Source: Gemmatimonadota bacterium
Lineage (GTDB): Bacteria > Gemmatimonadota > Gemmatimonadetes > Gemmatimonadales > Gemmatimonadaceae
Assembly: GCA_016719105.1 (NCBI GenBank)
Contig: JADKAQ010000030.1
Location: forward strand, 1 to 64,000
Direction of reading: 5' to 3'
DNA: 64,000 bases
Shown: positions 45,190 through 53,872 of the stretch, piece by piece
Layout: the number at the start of each line of letters is the position of its first letter
Numbering within the stretch: the first letter of the stretch is position 1
The notes under the pieces: model-generated
The model's database searches: none
What the model was told of the DNA's origin: nothing
Seen by the model: only the letters and a program-made list of their open reading frames with translations
Made by a program: the position numbers and the translations under genes

Positions 45190-47895
45190 ATGCGCGTTCG
45201 CCATCTCGTTCCGCTTGCGGCACTCGTGCCCACGCTGCTGCAGGCGCAGCAGCCGGCCCAGCCGCCCACCCAACCGCTCCCCCGCAACACCTTCTTCGAC
45301 CTCGGTCGCTCGGCGCTCGAACTGCGCGGCCCTGCGCGCCCGGGCGTCTACCTTGCCTCGGTGGGACGCAAGTCGGTGGCGATGGGGACCGAGGATGGAC
45401 GCTTCGAACTCTGGTCGTGGCCCTACAAGTGGCTGCACGACTTCCAGCTGTCCTTTCGCGTCCCCAAGTACACGGCCCCCATCCCGGGCAAGGACGTGGC
45501 GCGCTGGGTAAGTGTGCGACCGGAAGGGGTCACGATCGAGTACGCGTACGAGACCTTCACGGTGAAGCAGCACGTCTTTGCCGTACTCGACCAGCCGGCG
45601 ACCATCATGCTGCTCGAGGTCGACGCCATCCGCCCCATGGAAATCGTCGCGACCTTCTCCCCCGATATCCACCTGGCGTGGCCGGCGTCGTTAGGGGGGC
45701 AGTACATCGCGTGGAATGCACCGGCCAAGGCCTTCGTCTTCTCCGAGTCCCGCCGCCAGGTCAACGGCTTCCTCGGATCGCCCAACGTGACCCAGGCGTC
45801 GGACGTCCCCGCCCACATGCTCTCGGCGGCGCTGCCGCAGTTCGTCATTGGGGTGGGGAGCGCGACGGAGCGCTACACCGAGCCGCGGTTGGGCGAGCCC
45901 CCCGGCGGCAACATCAACATCCACGAGGGGTTCATCCCCATCGTGATGGCTGGCGGCGAGATGCCACGCGACTCGGCGCGGGCGCTGTACAACCGGCTCG
46001 TGGCCCCTGGCGCCGCCGAAAGGGAGTGGCGCAAGCGCGTGGCGCACTTCGATTCGATTCGAACGCAGACCACTCGTATCGTCACCCCCGACAAGGCGCT
46101 CAATCGCGCCTTCGAGTGGGCCAAGGTCAACCTCGACGAAGCCATGGTCTGCAACCCCGACCTGGGGTGCGGACTCGTCGCCGGCTACGGCCTGTCCGGG
46201 GCGGCGAGCGATCGCCCCGGCTTCGGCTGGTTCTTCGGTGGCGACGCGGCCATCAACTCGTTCGGCATGAGCGGCGTCGGGCAGCGCGACCTCGTGCGCG
46301 ATGGGGTGTTCCGCTTCTTTGCCAAGTACCAGCGCGCCGACGGCAAGATCACCCACGAGATCTCGCAGGGGGCGGGGAAGGTCGACTGGTTCGGGAAGTA
46401 CCCGTACGCCTTCTATCACGGCGACACCACGCCGTTCTGGGTGCTGGCATTCGGCGAGTACTGGAAGCAGACCGCCGACACCGCACTGGTGCGCGAGTTG
46501 TGGCCCAACCTGCGGAGAGCATTCGAGTGGTCGCGCGCGGCCGACAGCGATGGCGACGGCTTGATGGAGAACACGATTGCCGGGGCAGGGGCGCTCGAAG
46601 TGGGCGACCTGCAGGAGGGGATCGTCTCCGACGTCTACCTGAGTGGCGTGTGGATCGCGGCGCTCGATCGCTTCGCGCGCATGGCCGACGCGATGAAGGA
46701 ACCCAAGCTCGCCAGCGAGGCGCGCGCCATTCGCAGCAAGGCGCTGGCAACGCTCGAGCAGGCGCTCTGGATGCCGCAGCAAGGGCAGTACGCCTTCGCC
46801 ATCCTCGAGGGGAAGAAGGTCAATGAGAACCTCACGTCGTGGCCGGCGACGGCGCTGTCGTTCGACGTGTTCGATGCCACGCGCGGCGCCGAGATGGTGG
46901 GGCGCCTGGCGAGTAACGAGATCATGACCGATTGGGGGGCGAGGCCGCTCTCGGCGCGCTCGTCGTTGTTCGATCCGCTGCACTACAACAATGGTGCAGT
47001 GTGGCCCTTTGTGACCGGATGGGTGGCGCTGGCGCAGTACCGCTATCACAACGCCCACGCCGGGCGTTTCGCGCTCGACGCCATCGCGCGCACCGGCTTC
47101 GACGAGGCGCTGGGGCGCAACCCCGAGGTTATCTCGGGGCGCGTCTACAAGCCGCTCGACACGGCGGTCCCGCACCAGTTCTTCGCAACCTCGATGGTGC
47201 TCACGCCGCTCGTGCGCGGGCTCCTCGGGATCGAGGTGGACGCGCCGGCGGGGCGCCTGCGCGTGGCCCCGCACCTGCCCGCCGACTGGGACACCGTGCG
47301 GGTCGAGCACCTGGCGGTGGGCGACGCCAGGCTCTCGTTGCAGCTGGTGCGCAACGGGCGCACGGTGACGCTGACGGTGGCGCGCGAGGGGATCGAGAAG
47401 GGGCGACCCATCACCGTCGAGTTCGCGCCGGCGCTCCCGCTCGGGGCAGCGACCGTGGTGCGCGATCGCGACGGGGCGTCGCTCGCCACGCAGGCGTTGC
47501 CCGGCGCCGTCATCCCCCGCGACTCGGCGGCCCTCGGTGACGCAGTGCAGCTGGCGGTACGTTGGGAGGGAGGATGGGAGGTCACGCCGCCGCGGCAGGC
47601 CCCGCGCATCGGCGACCGATCGGCAGCGCTGCGCATCGTGCGCGAACGCGTGCAGGGGGGGCGCTATGTGGTACGCGTCGAGGGACGTGCCGGGCAGGTG
47701 TACACACTGCGCCTCCGCGCCCCGCGCGGCGCGCCGTCGGCCGTCACTGTCCTCCCGGCCCAGCAGGCGATGATGCCGCTCCGCATGAGTGATCCCGATC
47801 ACGCCGGGTGGGTGAACCTGACCGTCGAGTTCCCCTCACAAGGGGGCGATGCCGACGGCTTTGTCTCCCTCGACCTCGTCTTTGCAGCTTCCTGA
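45190..47895 (+). CDS. Secreted glycogen-debranching-enzyme-like glycosidase
   Basis: 901 residues from ATG 45190, with a short Sec signal (RHLVPLAALVPTLLQAQ). A beta-sandwich N-domain (about 30-290) precedes an alpha-helical toroid like amylo-1,6-glucosidase/GH63-type (alpha/alpha)6 barrels: WAKVNLDEAMVCNPDLGCG, GFGWFFGGDAAINSFGMS, GKITHEISQGAGKVDWFGKY, DSDGDGLMENTIAG and LFDPLHYNNGAVWPFVTGW. A beta-rich C-domain follows (about 690-901). The acidic residues in FGGDAAI and near GDLQEG could be catalytic. It likely removes alpha-linked sugars from an external oligosaccharide; exact linkage unknown. Confidence 0.8.
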   Translation: MRVRHLVPLAALVPTLLQAQQPAQPPTQPLPRNTFFDLGRSALELRGPARPGVYLASVGRKSVAMGTEDGRFELWSWPYKWLHDFQLSFRVPKYTAPIPGKDVARWVSVRPEGVTIEYAYETFTVKQHVFAVLDQPATIMLLEVDAIRPMEIVATFSPDIHLAWPASLGGQYIAWNAPAKAFVFSESRRQVNGFLGSPNVTQASDVPAHMLSAALPQFVIGVGSATERYTEPRLGEPPGGNINIHEGFIPIVMAGGEMPRDSARALYNRLVAPGAAEREWRKRVAHFDSIRTQTTRIVTPDKALNRAFEWAKVNLDEAMVCNPDLGCGLVAGYGLSGAASDRPGFGWFFGGDAAINSFGMSGVGQRDLVRDGVFRFFAKYQRADGKITHEISQGAGKVDWFGKYPYAFYHGDTTPFWVLAFGEYWKQTADTALVRELWPNLRRAFEWSRAADSDGDGLMENTIAGAGALEVGDLQEGIVSDVYLSGVWIAALDRFARMADAMKEPKLASEARAIRSKALATLEQALWMPQQGQYAFAILEGKKVNENLTSWPATALSFDVFDATRGAEMVGRLASNEIMTDWGARPLSARSSLFDPLHYNNGAVWPFVTGWVALAQYRYHNAHAGRFALDAIARTGFDEALGRNPEVISGRVYKPLDTAVPHQFFATSMVLTPLVRGLLGIEVDAPAGRLRVAPHLPADWDTVRVEHLAVGDARLSLQLVRNGRTVTLTVAREGIEKGRPITVEFAPALPLGAATVVRDRDGASLATQALPGAVIPRDSAALGDAVQLAVRWEGGWEVTPPRQAPRIGDRSAALRIVRERVQGGRYVVRVEGRAGQVYTLRLRAPRGAPSAVTVLPAQQAMMPLRMSDPDHAGWVNLTVEFPSQGGDADGFVSLDLVFAAS

Positions 47896-47921
47896 CGCGG
47901 GAACGCGCCGGGGTGTAGGGG

Positions 47922-47943
47922 GGGACACGCGATCGCGTGTCCC
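47922..47943. terminator. 22-bp perfect palindrome after the glycosidase gene
   Basis: The 22 bases read the same on both strands: GGGACACGC, GATC, GCGTGTCCC. As RNA this is a 9-bp stem with a four-base loop, 27 bases after the stop at 47895 and followed by TTAA. It lies in the 341-base convergent gap before the aminotransferase. It could be a terminator or, as double-stranded DNA, a protein-binding dyad. Confidence 0.6.
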
Positions 47944-48171
47944 TTAACACGAACGGAGCGACGACGTCTGATGCAGTGGAAGGACCGACGACGCCGTGCC
48001 GTGGCCAGAACAAGTGGGGAATTCGTGCGGTCGGCTGATGCGGCCTGCCGTGTGAAGATCCTGTGAAACCCGCCATGCTCGAGCTGTGCAGGTGACGGCT
48101 CGGACGTTAGGCGACGATACTGATCGTGTCGCAAGGATGTGTGCGTCTCTGGGGGGAGCGCCACATACGGC

Positions 48172-48204
48172 ACACCCCTGGTCAGCGAAAGCTGCCAGGG
48201 GTGT
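48172..48204. terminator. GNRA-capped hairpin after the aminotransferase gene
   Basis: ACACCCCTGG (48172-48181), unpaired T, CAGC, loop GAAA, GCTG, CCAGGGGTGT (48195-48204): a 14-bp stem with one bulge and a GAAA tetraloop on the plus strand. It lies 33 bases beyond the minus-strand stop at 48237. With the palindrome at 47922 it brackets about 230 bases of sequence in which I find no gene. A two-way terminator is most likely; the end of a small RNA is possible. Confidence 0.65.
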
Positions 48205-48236
48205 TGTCGTGTCCGTCACGCCGAGGTGGGTGAGGG

Positions 48237-49358
48237 CTACGGCGACATCACCTCCCCCAACGCCTCCAGCACCCCCTGCACCTCGCCTAACGTGTGCTCG
48301 CCCATGTGCCCGACGCGCACCATGTCGTCCTTGAGCGCGCCGTAGCCGGTGGCCAGCACGAAGCCCTTGGCCTTCATCGCCCCCACCACGACAGACCCCT
48401 TGGTCCCCTCGGGCATCAGGATGCAGGTGACACCAGGCGAACGGTAGCCGGCAGGTGCAAACACCTTGAGCCCGCGCTGCTCGGCCCACCCCCAGGTGTA
48501 CGCCGCCATCTCCGCATGGCGCGCCCACCGCGCCTCCACCCCTTCGGCCATCATGTGGTCGAGCTGCAGATCGAGCGCGTACAGCAGCGAAACCGCCGGC
48601 GTGTTGGGCGTCTGGTTCTTCTTGAAGTACTCGTCGAACTCCAGCAGGTCGAAGTACAGCCCGCGACGCTCGCTCTGCCGCGCACGCGCGAAGACCCGCT
48701 CGTTCGCCGTGCAGAATGCCAGCCCCGGCGGGAGCGCCAGCGCCTTCTGTGAGCCCGTGAGCACATAGTCCAGCTCCCACGCGTCACTCTCCACCGCACC
48801 GGCCGCCAGCGACGACACCGTGTCGATGACCACCGCCACATCGCCCGACGCATGTGCCGCAGCCGCGAGGTCGCGAATGGGATTCAGCACCCCGGTCGAC
48901 GTCTCCGAGTGCACGATGGTGACGACGTCGTATTCCTTCTGCTTGAGCGTGTCGGCCAGGAGTTCGGGCGAGACATACTCTCCGAACGGCACCTCGAGCT
49001 TGTCGGCCGCGATCCCGGAATTGACGCTGGCCTTGTAGAAGCGCTCGGAGAAGGAGCCGTTCACGAGGCAAAGAACGCGCTTGAGCGTCGCGTTGCGCAC
49101 CCCCGCTTCCATGAGCCCGGTGGCCGACGACGTCACCGTGTAGACGGGACGCGTGGTGCGAAAGACCGCCTGCAGCTTGGGGGCGACGCGCGCCATGAGG
49201 TCCTCGACGTCCTTGCCGCGGTGCCCGATCATCTGCTGGGTCATCGCGTACAGCACGTCGTGGCGCACCTCGGTGGGGCCGGGGAGGAAGAACTTCCCGA
49301 ACGGCGGCGCCTTGACGCTCACGGCGGGAGTGGCGGTGGGTTCGATGACGGTGCTCAT
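48237..49358 (-). CDS. Class V aminotransferase (alanine-glyoxylate / phosphoserine aminotransferase-like)
   Basis: 373 residues. PLP-fold motifs: FFLPGPTEVRHDVL, MIGHRGKDVEDLM, TSSATGLMEAGVRN, IVHSETSTGVLNPI, VVIDTVSSLAAG, and the PLP lysine in LTGSQKALALPPG (Lys205). By sequence it resembles alanine-glyoxylate aminotransferases. Its start overlaps the stop of the SerB-like phosphatase by four bases, so the two are translated together. That suggests it may serve as the phosphoserine aminotransferase of serine synthesis; this is inference from context. Confidence 0.85.
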   Translation of the reverse strand: MSTVIEPTATPAVSVKAPPFGKFFLPGPTEVRHDVLYAMTQQMIGHRGKDVEDLMARVAPKLQAVFRTTRPVYTVTSSATGLMEAGVRNATLKRVLCLVNGSFSERFYKASVNSGIAADKLEVPFGEYVSPELLADTLKQKEYDVVTIVHSETSTGVLNPIRDLAAAAHASGDVAVVIDTVSSLAAGAVESDAWELDYVLTGSQKALALPPGLAFCTANERVFARARQSERRGLYFDLLEFDEYFKKNQTPNTPAVSLLYALDLQLDHMMAEGVEARWARHAEMAAYTWGWAEQRGLKVFAPAGYRSPGVTCILMPEGTKGSVVVGAMKAKGFVLATGYGALKDDMVRVGHMGEHTLGEVQGVLEALGEVMSP

Positions 49359-50092
49359 GAGGCAGCCCGGTCCGGCGGAAGGTGAACCGACGCCGCGAGC
49401 AGCGCTCGCCCGGCGTCGAGGAGTGAAAGCAGTTCTGGGTGCTGCGCGGCGCCGTCGTCGCCCAGGGCGAGCGCCAGCACGGGAAGGAGCGAGTTGGCGT
49501 GCACCACCACATGCGCCTCCGCGACCACGCGCGGGCGCGCGACCACACCGGCAAAGCCAACGAAGCAGTCGACGATCGGCTTGGCATCGAGGTCGGTGTT
49601 GCCGTCACCCACCAGCATCACCGGTCGCGCCAGCGCGCCTAACGCCTGGATCACCGCCGGCTTGCCGCCGTCGCGCGTGAGCGGCGACCCCTCGTCAAAG
49701 CCTGCGTAGTGTCCCGCCTCGTCGAAGGAGAGATCCACCGCGTGCACCTTGTCATGCGCGATGCCGAGTGCGTCGGCGACGTACAGCACCGCCGGGCGCA
49801 ACCCGCCCGAGATGATGTGTACGTCGACGCCGGCACGATGCAGCCCGTCGACGGTCTCCCGCGTCCCCGGCACCAGCCGCTCGACGTACATGCGGCCAAT
49901 GCGCTCGATCTCGCCGCGCGTGGGCTTGATGATGGCCAGCCGCCGCGCGTACACCGACTCGAGCGGCACCTCCCCGCGCATCGCCGCCTCGGTGAGCGGG
50001 ACGATCTGGTCGCGATACTCACGCGCCAGCTCGTCGATCCCCTCCATGGCCGAGAGGGTGGTGTCGCAGTCGAAAAGAACCGTGCGAAACAT
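49355..50092 (-). CDS. serB: HAD-family phosphatase, SerB-like
   Basis: 245 residues. HAD motif I FDCDTTLSAMEG (Asp8, Asp10), motif II IISGG, and motif III/IV LVGDGNTDLDAK. The cap region and EGIDELARE text are those of phosphoserine phosphatases, which give L-serine from phosphoserine in the cytosol. It is first in a two-gene unit with the class V aminotransferase. The stretch before its start holds a purine-rich 8-bp tandem repeat. The gene symbol is by family resemblance. Confidence 0.75.
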   Translation of the reverse strand: MFRTVLFDCDTTLSAMEGIDELAREYRDQIVPLTEAAMRGEVPLESVYARRLAIIKPTRGEIERIGRMYVERLVPGTRETVDGLHRAGVDVHIISGGLRPAVLYVADALGIAHDKVHAVDLSFDEAGHYAGFDEGSPLTRDGGKPAVIQALGALARPVMLVGDGNTDLDAKPIVDCFVGFAGVVARPRVVAEAHVVVHANSLLPVLALALGDDGAAQHPELLSLLDAGRALLAASVHLPPDRAAS

Positions 50093-50138
50093 CAGACGAG
50101 TCTCCGAGCCGAACGCCGCAACTCAGCGCCCGTCCATC

Positions 50139-50170
50139 TCGTCTTCTCGTCTTCTCGTCTTCTCGTCTTC
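50139..50170. repeat. 8-bp tandem repeat upstream of the SerB-like gene
   Basis: Four perfect copies of TCGTCTTC on the plus strand (GAAGACGA as read by the minus-strand transcript). They fill the gap between the end of the dihydrolipoyl dehydrogenase gene (50177) and the SerB-like start (50092). The unit is GA-rich in the leader RNA, so copy changes could alter spacing or translation of the serine genes. That effect is speculative. Confidence 0.9.
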
Positions 50171-50176
50171 CCCATG

Positions 50177-51586
50177 CTAGATGTGTATCGCCCGCCCGAG
50201 CACCGCCAACGCCGCTTCCTTGGTCGTCTCCGACAACGTCGGGTGCGAATGCACCGTGATCCCGATGTCTTCCGACGAACCGCGATACTCGAAGGCCAGC
50301 ACCACTTCGGCCAGCAGGTCCGACACGTTGGCGCCGATCATGTGGCAGCCTAACAACTCATCCGTCTCGGCATCGGCGATCATCTTCACGAAGCCATTGG
50401 TCTCGGCCATCGTGCGCGCGCGACCGTTGGCCGAGAAGGGGAACTTCCCGACCTTGTACTTGCGGCCGGAGGCCTTCACTTCCTGCTCGGTGAGGCCCAC
50501 GGTCGCCACTTCGGGCCAGGTGTAGACGACGCCCGGCATCGAGCGATAGTGCATGTGCGCCGGCTTGCCCGCGATCACCTCGGCGGCCACCACCCCTTCT
50601 TCCTCGGCCTTGTGGGCCAGGAGCTTTCCCCCCACCACGTCGCCGATGGCGAAGACGTTCGGCAGGTTGGTGCGCATCTGGTCATCGACGATCACCTCGC
50701 CGCGCGGCCCGATCTGCAGGCCTAACGCGGCCGCGTTCACCCCGTGCAGCGCCGGGCGCCGTCCCACGGAGACGAGGACGTAGTCGGCGTCGAGCACCTC
50801 GGGGGTGCCACCCTTCTCGATGGTGACCAACACGCGCGACTCCTCGACCGTCGCCCCCGTGACCTTGGTCCCGGTGCGGATGTCGAGCCCCTGCTTGCGG
50901 AAGATGCGGTCGGCTTCCTTGGTGATGTCGTCGTCGTTGCCGGGGAGGATCGTCGGCATGAACTCGACGACCGTCACCTTGGCCCCTAACCGCCGCCAGA
51001 CGGAACCCAGCTCAAGCCCGATCACCCCGCCACCGATGACGACGAGGTGGCGCGGCACCTCGGGGATCGCGAGCGCACCGACGTTGGAGAGCACGCGCCG
51101 CTCGTCGAACTTGAGGAACGGGAGCTCGGACGGGACCGAGCCAGTGGCGATGATGACGTGCTTGGCCTGGTAGCTCGTCACCGATCCGTCATGCGCCGTG
51201 ACATCGACGACGTTCCCCGCCTTGAGCGTCCCGCGCCCGCGGGCCCAGGTCACCTTGTTCTTCTTGAACAGGAACTCGACCCCGCGCGTGTTGGCCGAGA
51301 CCACCTCGTCCTTCCGCTTGTGCATCGTCGCCAGGTCGAAGCGCAGCCCGTCAAACGCGAGGCCGTGCTCGTGGGCGTGCAAGCGCGCGAACTCGTAGTG
51401 CTCCGACGACTGAAGCAGCGCCTTTGAAGGGATGCACCCGACGTTGACGCAGGTTCCGCCGAGCGTCTTGTCCATCTCGACGCACACGGTCGAGAGTCCG
51501 AGCTGCGCCGCGCGGATCGAGGCGACGTAGCCGCCGGGGCCGCCGCCGATGATCACCACGTCGGCGGCAAGGAGTTCGTTCGCCAT
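50177..51586 (-). CDS. lpdA: Dihydrolipoyl dehydrogenase (E3)
   Basis: 469 residues from ATG 51586. FAD site VVIIGGGPGGYVASIRAAQLG, redox-active CVNVGC (Cys46, Cys51), NAD site LVVIGGGVIGLELGSVW, second FAD motif VFAIGDVVGG, and the catalytic HSHPTLSE near the C-terminus. It re-oxidises dihydrolipoamide in 2-oxoacid dehydrogenase complexes, with NAD+ as acceptor. The E2 gene of such a complex lies 0.8 kb upstream on the same strand with a hypothetical gene between. An in-frame extension to 51655 adds nothing family-like. Confidence 0.95.
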   Translation of the reverse strand: MANELLAADVVIIGGGPGGYVASIRAAQLGLSTVCVEMDKTLGGTCVNVGCIPSKALLQSSEHYEFARLHAHEHGLAFDGLRFDLATMHKRKDEVVSANTRGVEFLFKKNKVTWARGRGTLKAGNVVDVTAHDGSVTSYQAKHVIIATGSVPSELPFLKFDERRVLSNVGALAIPEVPRHLVVIGGGVIGLELGSVWRRLGAKVTVVEFMPTILPGNDDDITKEADRIFRKQGLDIRTGTKVTGATVEESRVLVTIEKGGTPEVLDADYVLVSVGRRPALHGVNAAALGLQIGPRGEVIVDDQMRTNLPNVFAIGDVVGGKLLAHKAEEEGVVAAEVIAGKPAHMHYRSMPGVVYTWPEVATVGLTEQEVKASGRKYKVGKFPFSANGRARTMAETNGFVKMIADAETDELLGCHMIGANVSDLLAEVVLAFEYRGSSEDIGITVHSHPTLSETTKEAALAVLGRAIHI

Positions 51587-51703
51587 CTGGAGGCTTGGGC
51601 TGTGAGAGGAGGGGAGGGCGAAAATTAAGCGGGTGTGGCCGCTCATCGCGACCACACCCGCCCCCGCACCGCGGTCCCCTGCGGTGCCCCAATCCGTCGT
51701 GTG

Positions 51704-52138
51704 TTACGCCGCTCGCGTGGAGCTGTCGGCGCGTGTGGCCGAGAATCGTCCACTGCGCAACGTGTTCCGCCAATTCTGGACGCGCGTGTAGAACGTCCCC
51801 TCGATGCTCTCACCCTGGCGCGTTCCCTCGAAGACCGTCATGACGTCGGCGTTCTCACGCGGACAGTAGTACGGACCCACGAGCGCCACGAAGACAGCGT
51901 TGGCGGCCTCGAGCAGCTTCATCCCAGTCGGAGCGACGTCCCTGGTGGCGAAAAAGAGGAAGCGCCCGGCCACGGCGGCATCGCTGGAGTGATCGCGAAG
52001 GAGGGTGAACGGCACCTTCTCTCCGGTTCCATCGATGACCATCTCACCACGCCAGTTCCCGGCGAGCGCGCCGATGGCCGCGGCCACACGCGGGTCGTGG
52101 CGAGAAGGCGGAAGCGGGGTGAAAGCGTAGTTGGTCAT
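51704..52138 (-). CDS. Hypothetical protein, possibly lipocalin-like
   Basis: 144 residues from ATG 52138. Text such as ALAGNWRGEMVIDGTGEKVPF, GRFLFFATRD and VFEGTRQGESIEGTFYTRV looks like alternating beta strands of a small barrel (lipocalin or FABP-like), but I cannot name a family. No signal peptide. It lies between the E2 and E3 genes on the same strand, which may be chance: a terminator-like hairpin separates it from E2. Confidence 0.55.
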   Translation of the reverse strand: MTNYAFTPLPPSRHDPRVAAAIGALAGNWRGEMVIDGTGEKVPFTLLRDHSSDAAVAGRFLFFATRDVAPTGMKLLEAANAVFVALVGPYYCPRENADVMTVFEGTRQGESIEGTFYTRVQNWRNTLRSGRFSATRADSSTRAA

Positions 52139-52306
52139 TGGGCGGGTCCTCTGATCGTCGTACGGGAGCGGCGGCGGCGGAGTTTCGCATCCGCGCATTT
52201 CTCACTCGCTGCTCCTTTTGATGCCCCGACGAGAGAAATGGTTTACGTGCCCCGCGGAGGTGAAGCGGGCGCGCAGGCCAGGTGACTGCCACGGGTGAAC
52301 GTGCAA

Positions 52307-52343
52307 AGCGGGGGCAGCCGCCAGATTCGGCGCCGCCCCCGCT
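52307..52343 (-). terminator. Terminator of the E2 gene
   Basis: AGCGGGGGC (52307-52315) pairs with GCCCCCGCT (52335-52343), and inside this GCCG (52317-52320) pairs with CGGC (52328-52331). Read on the minus strand, the stem is 48 bases past the E2 stop and runs into TTT (52307-52305), like a short U-tract. The rest of the 252-base gap up to the hypothetical gene start shows no other feature. Confidence 0.7.
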
Positions 52344-52390
52344 GCGTGTTCAAGTGATTGTTCGTCGACTCGCCCGTCCGGCTGCTGAGA

Positions 52391-53746
52391 CTACTCCACC
52401 ACCATCAAGGCGGGATCCTCCATCAACTCCTTCACCTTGACCAGGAAGAGCACCGCCTGCTGACCGTCGATGATCCGGTGATCGTACGAGAGCGCGACGT
52501 ACATCATCGGGCGCACGACGATCTCGCCGTTCACCACCATCGGGCGATCCTGCGTCTTGTGCAGGCCGAGGATGCCGACCTGTGGGAAGTTGATGATGGG
52601 CGTGGAGATGAGCGAGCCGAAGACGCCGCCGTTGGTGATCGTGAACGTCCCGCCCGTGAGATCATCCATCGTCAGCTTGCCGTCGCGCGCCTTCTTCGCG
52701 ACCGCGGTGATGGCGCGCGCGATGTCGAGCAGGCTCAGCGAATCGGCATCCTTGAGGTTGGGGACGACGAGCCCGGCATCGGAGGCAACGGCGATCCCCA
52801 TGTTCACATAGTGGTGATACTGGATGTGATCGCCATCGACCTTGGCGTTCACCACCGGGAACTGCTTGAGCGCCATGCACGCCGCCTTCACGAAGAAGGG
52901 CATCATCGACAGGCGGACGCCGTGCTCTTTCTCGACCTTTTCCTTGATCCGCGCGCGCAGCGACTCGACCGCGGTGAGATCGATCTCGTTGAACGTGGTG
53001 AGGTGCGCCGTGGCGTGCTGCGCCTCCAGCAGGTGCTCGGCGATGCGACGTCGGCGCGTGGTCATCTTCTCGCGCGATTCGCGCGGGCCACCGACGGCAG
53101 GGCGGGCCGGTGTCGACGCCTTGGCCGGCGCCGGCGCTGCGGCGGCCGACGGTGCGGGAGTCGGCGGGGCAGGCACTGCGACCGGCGCCGCGACTGGAGC
53201 CGCGGCCGGAGCCGAGACGGCCGGCATCGCCGACGTCGACGCTGCGGCCAAGTGTTCGACGACGTCCGGCTTGCTCACGACGCCACCGCGGCCGGTGCCG
53301 GCGACCTGGGAGAGGTCGACGCCCTGTTCGGCCGCCAGACGGCGGGCGGCGGGCGAGCTCTTCTCTGCCGACGACGTCGCGATCGGGGCGACCACCGCGG
53401 GCGCAGCGGCCGCGACTGGCGCCGCAGCGGCCGGTGCCGGCGCGGGGGCCACAGCGGGGGCCACCGCGAGGGGGGCGGGCGCGGGTTCGCTCGCGCTCGC
53501 GGCGCCGGCGGCGGCATCGTCGATGTCGCCCAGGACGTCGTTCACCGCCACCACATCGCCCTCGGCCTTGGCGCGGCGAACCAGAACACCTGCTTTCAGC
53601 GCCGGAACCTCGACCGTTACCTTGTCCGTCTCCAGTTCGACCAGCGTGTCGCCCGCGTTCACACGGTCCCCTTCCTTCTTGAGCCATCGGGAAATCGTGG
53701 CTTCGACGATGGACTCACCGAGCACGGGGACTTTGATCGAGAGCAT
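52391..53746 (-). CDS. odhB: 2-oxoglutarate dehydrogenase E2, dihydrolipoyl succinyltransferase
   Basis: 451 residues from ATG 53746. One N-terminal lipoyl domain (IKVPVLGESIVEATISRW, lipoylated Lys in ETDKVTVEV), a long Ala/Pro linker, a peripheral-subunit-binding domain (SPAARRLAAEQGVDLSQVAGTGRGG), a second Ala/Pro linker, and the catalytic domain with LSYDHRIIDGQQAV. ESIVEATI is the succinyl-type lipoyl sequence. It transfers the succinyl group to CoA in the TCA cycle. The E1 gene is not in the window. Divergent from the MDR gene, with 126 bases between. Confidence 0.92.
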   Translation of the reverse strand: MLSIKVPVLGESIVEATISRWLKKEGDRVNAGDTLVELETDKVTVEVPALKAGVLVRRAKAEGDVVAVNDVLGDIDDAAAGAASASEPAPAPLAVAPAVAPAPAPAAAAPVAAAAPAVVAPIATSSAEKSSPAARRLAAEQGVDLSQVAGTGRGGVVSKPDVVEHLAAASTSAMPAVSAPAAAPVAAPVAVPAPPTPAPSAAAAPAPAKASTPARPAVGGPRESREKMTTRRRRIAEHLLEAQHATAHLTTFNEIDLTAVESLRARIKEKVEKEHGVRLSMMPFFVKAACMALKQFPVVNAKVDGDHIQYHHYVNMGIAVASDAGLVVPNLKDADSLSLLDIARAITAVAKKARDGKLTMDDLTGGTFTITNGGVFGSLISTPIINFPQVGILGLHKTQDRPMVVNGEIVVRPMMYVALSYDHRIIDGQQAVLFLVKVKELMEDPALMVVE

Positions 53747-53872
53747 TGCCTGATTTCCGGACTGGGACGAGGTGACACGCCCGCGGCTGGCCACGACGGC
53801 GAGATGCCGCAGTAAGGGTGCCGGAATCTATTCCAGTGCTTTCGCCCCGACCACTCAACCCTACGGGACCAC

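Noticed and set aside
45691..47802. 703-codon minus-strand frame
   Set aside because: Antisense to the debranching-like glycosidase; His/Arg-rich text with no recognisable domain.
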